From Dehalococcoidia bacterium SM23_28_2 (GTDB lineage Bacteria > Chloroflexota > Dehalococcoidia > SM23-28-2): 7,432 nt of DNA. Location of the stretch: contig LJUA01000076.1 of NCBI GenBank assembly GCA_001303545.1, positions 1 to 7,432 of the forward strand, in the 5' to 3' direction. The notes beneath the pieces were generated by a model. The model ran no database searches and had not been told where the DNA came from. It saw only the letters and a program-made list of their open reading frames with translations. Within the stretch, counting starts at the first letter, position 1, and each line of letters starts with the position of its first letter. Of this stretch, positions 4,538 through 7,432 are shown piece by piece. Made by a program: the position numbers and the translations under genes.

Positions 4538-6555
4538 ATCTGCAATATGTGCCGACGATATGTCCCTACTGCGGTTGCGGCTGTGGGATCTACCTCGTAC
4601 TGAAAGACGGCAGGATAGTGGGTGTGGAACCCTGGAAGGAACACCCTGTCAACGAAGGGACAAACTGTCCCAAGGGCAAGAGTGCCTACAAGTTCCTCTA
4701 CAGTGACGATCGCCTCAAGAAGCCCTTGATCCGGGAGAACGGCGCTTTCAGGGAGGCTTCTTGGGAAGAAGCGCTGAACCTGGTTGCTGAGAGGCTGAAG
4801 GGCATTCCGCCGGAGGCCTTTGGTGCCATCGCCTCCGGCAAGACCACCAACGAGGAAAGTTACCTCCTGCAGAAATTCGCCCGCGTCATCATGGGCACCA
4901 ACAACATCGAATACTGCGCCAGGTTCTGCCACTCGGCGACGGTGGCGGGCCTCCTGCCCACACTGGGTTCTGGCGTCATGCAGACCTCCCAGGTCGATAT
5001 TGAGCAGGCCGATTGCATACTCATCGCTGGCGTCAACATCAAAGAGACCTTCCCCATGATAGCCAGGAGGGTGCTTCGGGCCAGGAGGAAGGGGGCCACC
5101 GTCATCGTCATAGACCCTCGAAGAGCGGCGACCGCGATCTCCCTGGCTGACATCCACCTGCAACTAGAAGCGGGCACGGATGTAGCGCTCATCAACGGGA
5201 TGATGAGCGCTATTCTTGCTGAGGGTCTCGAGAACAAAGAGTTCATAGAGAAAAGGACCGCGGGCTTCGATGAGCTTCGCGCTGCGCTGACGACTTCTCC
5301 TGAGCAGGCGGCGGAGATCACCGGCGTCGCGGCGGACAAGATCAAAGAGGCGGCCGTCGCCTACGCCAAGGCGGACAGGGGCTGCATCCTGTATGACGAA
5401 GGCATCACTCAGCACACCACCGGCACAGACAACGTGACGGCCCTCGTGGACCTGGCGCTTCTGACCGGACACATCGGGAAGCCAGGGACGGGGGTGAACT
5501 CCCTCAGAGGGCAGATCAACGGTGAGGGCACGGGGGACATGGGTTGCCTCAATGTCTTCTATCCTGGATTCAAGCGAGTGAGCCCAGAATCCGCCGAGTT
5601 CTTCCAGAATGCCTGGGGGGCAGAGAATCTACCCACTGAGCCCGGCTTCACCTACCTGGACATGCTCCAGAAGTGCAAGGTTATCTATTTGGTGGGGGCG
5701 AACCCCGTCATGGCTGGCCCCGACTCTACGAACATCAAGAAGGCTCTAGATAGCCTCGATTTCTTCGTGGTTCAGGATATATTCCTGACCGAGACCGCTG
5801 AGCATGCCCACGTGGTGCTGCCAACCGCCTGCTGGGTGGAAAGGGAAGGCATCCACGCCTGGGTGGACAGGAGGGTCCAGAAGATCAACAAGGTCATCGA
5901 TCCTCCCGGCGAGGCCATGCCCGACTGGTGGATCATTTGCAGACTGGCGGAGAAGATGGGCTACGAGGACAAGTTCAACTTCGCCTCGCCGGCAGAGATA
6001 TTCGAGGAGATCAGGGGCTGCGTCCCTCAGTACAAGGGGATCACCTACGAGAGGCTGGAGAAGAAGGCGGGAGGCATTCACTGGCCCTGTCCTTCCGAGG
6101 ATCACCCGGGCACTCCTACCATGTTCGTCCAGGCTTTCCCCACGGCCGACAGCCTGGCTCATTTTAAGGCAGTGGAGTATAAGCCTCCGGCGGAACTGCC
6201 CGACACAGAATACCCTGACATTCTCAGCACCGGCAGAAGCCTCTTCCATTACCACACAGGCACGATGACCCGCAGGACCGATACTCTGAACAGCGAAGTG
6301 CCTGAATGCTACGTGGAGATCAACCCCGAGGACGCCCTGATGCTGGGTGTCAGGAGCGGCAGTCGCATCGTGCTGGAGACAAGGCGAGGGAGGATAGAGG
6401 TCATCGCCAGGGTAACCGAACGGGTGCCGCAGGGAACCGTATTCGTGCCCTTCCATTTCTCGGAGTCGTGCGCCAACGTCCTTACCAACCCCGCGCTTGA
6501 TCCGACGTGCAAGATGCCAGAGTTCAAAGTGTGCGCCGTCAAGGAAGAGGTGTAG
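4534..6555 (+). CDS. fdhA: Formate-dehydrogenase-like molybdopterin oxidoreductase, catalytic subunit (Cys type)
   Basis: The 673-residue protein has the length and layout of methanogen FdhA. An N-terminal [4Fe-4S] site uses C10, C13, C17 and C45 (CPYCGCGCG, then NCPKGK with K47 as the conserved electron-path lysine). The metal ligand position is C132 in CARFCHSATVAGL, encoded by TGC at 4927-4929; C132 replaces the selenocysteine of E. coli FdhF. H133 and R325 (SLRGQ), corresponding to the catalytic His and Arg, are kept. The molybdopterin dinucleotide-binding C-terminal domain begins near residue 562 (LSTGRSLFHYHTGTMTRR). Expected reaction: formate to CO2 with Mo or W bis-pterin cofactor, reversible. 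HSATVAG and LRGQINGEGTGDMG differ from the canonical HGPTVAG and LRGQNNVQGACDMG, so another substrate is possible. No twin-arginine signal is present, so it is cytoplasmic. GTG 4534 overlaps the MvhD-type gene by four bases; sequence in this frame from 4432 is a shadow extension. Confidence 0.92.
   Translation: MNLQYVPTICPYCGCGCGIYLVLKDGRIVGVEPWKEHPVNEGTNCPKGKSAYKFLYSDDRLKKPLIRENGAFREASWEEALNLVAERLKGIPPEAFGAIASGKTTNEESYLLQKFARVIMGTNNIEYCARFCHSATVAGLLPTLGSGVMQTSQVDIEQADCILIAGVNIKETFPMIARRVLRARRKGATVIVIDPRRAATAISLADIHLQLEAGTDVALINGMMSAILAEGLENKEFIEKRTAGFDELRAALTTSPEQAAEITGVAADKIKEAAVAYAKADRGCILYDEGITQHTTGTDNVTALVDLALLTGHIGKPGTGVNSLRGQINGEGTGDMGCLNVFYPGFKRVSPESAEFFQNAWGAENLPTEPGFTYLDMLQKCKVIYLVGANPVMAGPDSTNIKKALDSLDFFVVQDIFLTETAEHAHVVLPTACWVEREGIHAWVDRRVQKINKVIDPPGEAMPDWWIICRLAEKMGYEDKFNFASPAEIFEEIRGCVPQYKGITYERLEKKAGGIHWPCPSEDHPGTPTMFVQAFPTADSLAHFKAVEYKPPAELPDTEYPDILSTGRSLFHYHTGTMTRRTDTLNSEVPECYVEINPEDALMLGVRSGSRIVLETRRGRIEVIARVTERVPQGTVFVPFHFSESCANVLTNPALDPTCKMPEFKVCAVKEEV
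6541..6550 (+). promoter_or_regulatory. Ribosome site of the FdhB-type gene within the end of fdhA
   Basis: AAGGAAGAGG encodes the last lysine-glutamate codons of the FdhA-type gene and lies seven bases before ATG 6558, two bases after the TAG. It indicates coupled synthesis of the two subunits. Confidence 0.65.
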
Positions 6556-6557
6556 GC

Positions 6558-7432
6558 ATGAAGGGGGATATGTACTGGGCCAGGTCCTCGGACCCGGCAA
6601 TAGTCGACAAGGCCGAATGTGGGGGTGCAGTTACCTCGCTGCTCAAGTTCGCTCTGGAGAGTAAGCAGGTCGATGCCGTGCTGACCGTGAAGGCACGAGA
6701 CGGCAACAGGTATGACGGCATCCCCGTGCTGATCGATGATCCTGAGGAGTTGATGGCAACGGCAGGAGCGTTGCACTGCGTTTCCGCCAACATTGCCCGC
6801 TGCCTCAAGGTGTTCCTCGATGGTGCCTTCGACTTGAAGGTGGGCGTAGCCTGCAAGCCGTGCGACGCCAAGGCGATCATCGAGTTGGTCAAGCGCAATC
6901 AGATCAATCCCGAGAACGTGCTCCTCATCGGTCTGAACTGCACTGGTACCATACGGCCAGTGACAGCCCAGCGGATGATGGAAGAGGAATTCGGCGTGGA
7001 CCCCTTCGATGTTGTCGGTGAGGACATCGAAGACGGCAAGCTGAAGATAAGACTGCGCGACGGCAGCGAGAAGGAAAAGGATTTGGCCGAGCTAGAGGCC
7101 AAAGGGCTCGGGCGAAGGGAGAACTGCCGAAGATGCGACCTCAACATCCCGACGATGGCGGACATAGCCTGCGGGAAGTGGGGAGCAGAGGACAAGCAGG
7201 CCACGTTTATAGAGGTCTGTTCTGAGAGAGGAGCCAACTTCATCGACGGGGCGATCCAAGGCGGCCAGATCAAAACTGAGCAGCCGAGCGCTGAGGCCCT
7301 CCAATCGAGGAGAGCAAAGGACAGGGAGGCCACCGAGCTGGCGCGGCAGTGGCAGGAGAAAGATTTCGGCGAGTTGCAGGCGATGGGCGTTGAGGAGCGG
7401 TTTGAATACTGGTTCGGACCCTCCGGCCAGTT
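6558..7432 (+). CDS. fdhB: FdhB/FrhB-family formate dehydrogenase beta subunit, 3'-partial
   Basis: The frame from ATG 6558 stays open to the right edge (291 full codons). Landmarks typical of FdhB and F420 hydrogenase beta subunits are present in order: MKGDMYWARS, ECGGAVTSLLKFALES, DDPEELMATAGALHC, CKPCDAKAIIELVKRNQIN, LIGLNCTGT, GRRENCRRCDLNIPTMADIACGKWG, and VCSERGA. The cysteines of NCRRC and ACG contribute an Fe-S cluster in this family, and the fold binds flavin. Methanogen FdhB uses it to reduce coenzyme F420; bacterial relatives may use other acceptors. The sequence stops at FEYWFGPSGQ, about where methanogen FdhB begins its C-terminal 2x[4Fe-4S] ferredoxin domain, so roughly 100 residues are expected beyond the window (inference). 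It should pair with the FdhA-type subunit two bases upstream and, with the MvhD-type protein, form a soluble complex. Confidence 0.9.
   Translation, partial: MKGDMYWARSSDPAIVDKAECGGAVTSLLKFALESKQVDAVLTVKARDGNRYDGIPVLIDDPEELMATAGALHCVSANIARCLKVFLDGAFDLKVGVACKPCDAKAIIELVKRNQINPENVLLIGLNCTGTIRPVTAQRMMEEEFGVDPFDVVGEDIEDGKLKIRLRDGSEKEKDLAELEAKGLGRRENCRRCDLNIPTMADIACGKWGAEDKQATFIEVCSERGANFIDGAIQGGQIKTEQPSAEALQSRRAKDREATELARQWQEKDFGELQAMGVEERFEYWFGPSGQ

Noticed and set aside
4927..4929. Selenocysteine site in the formate dehydrogenase
   Set aside because: The codon is TGC (Cys), not TGA, and no in-frame TGA occurs in the gene, so no selenocysteine insertion is needed.
4339..5163. Long minus-strand open frame (274 codons) opposite the MvhD- and FdhA-type genes
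   Set aside because: It is antisense to two clearly recognisable genes, encodes no familiar motif and is expected from GC-rich codon bias.
5746..6600. Long minus-strand open frame (284 codons) opposite the 3' half of fdhA
   Set aside because: The plus strand carries well-conserved molybdopterin enzyme sequence throughout; the minus frame shows no family features.

Overview
The window is one gene-dense, single-strand (+) stretch of a GC-rich anaerobe. Ten genes run head to tail with gaps of 0 to about 50 bases, two 4-base GTGA overlaps and one exact abutment, so most or all of it is probably a single operon or two consecutive ones. Bacterial features (clear Shine-Dalgarno sites, frequent GTG/TTG starts, an FmdB-type zinc ribbon, paired MinD-type ATPases with ferredoxin inserts) suggest an anaerobic bacterium. 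Chloroflexota (Dehalococcoidia-like) or Desulfobacterota are my guesses from gene content, held with low confidence. The formate dehydrogenase genes at the end resemble the methanogen FdhAB type.

Left part (1-3287): the C-terminal part of a first MinD-type ATPase with a 2x[4Fe-4S] insert (cut by the left edge), then a complete paralogue, a small FmdB-type zinc ribbon protein, a 97-residue protein I do not recognise, a NifX/NifB-domain protein of the iron-molybdenum cofactor family, and a DUF4213/DUF364 (putative heavy-metal chelation) protein. These families recur around metal-cofactor and Fe-S maturation, so the block looks like a metallocofactor handling module, although no substrate can be read from the sequence.

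Middle (3284-4051): a radical SAM protein of the COG0731 (wyosine-synthetase-like) family, translationally coupled to the DUF364 gene.

Right part (4097-7432): an MvhD-type [2Fe-2S] electron-transfer subunit, coupled by a GTGA overlap to a cysteine-type, formate-dehydrogenase-like molybdopterin (Mo or W) catalytic subunit, followed by an FdhB/FrhB-family flavin/Fe-S subunit cut by the right edge. This set fits formate oxidation (or CO2 reduction) wired to a heterodisulfide-reductase-like (HdrA) complex, whose other subunits are not in the window.

The oddest points are: a 20-residue in-frame gap in the first MinD-type ATPase relative to its adjacent paralogue, located exactly at a perfect 6-bp hairpin; two active-site-adjacent motifs of the FdhA-like protein that both differ from canonical FdhA while Cys, His and Arg catalytic positions are kept; and the unrecognised cysteine-containing 97-residue protein inside the cofactor block. 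No RNA genes, CRISPR array, insertion sequence or convincing terminator was seen, and no gene-free stretch exceeds about 50 bases.
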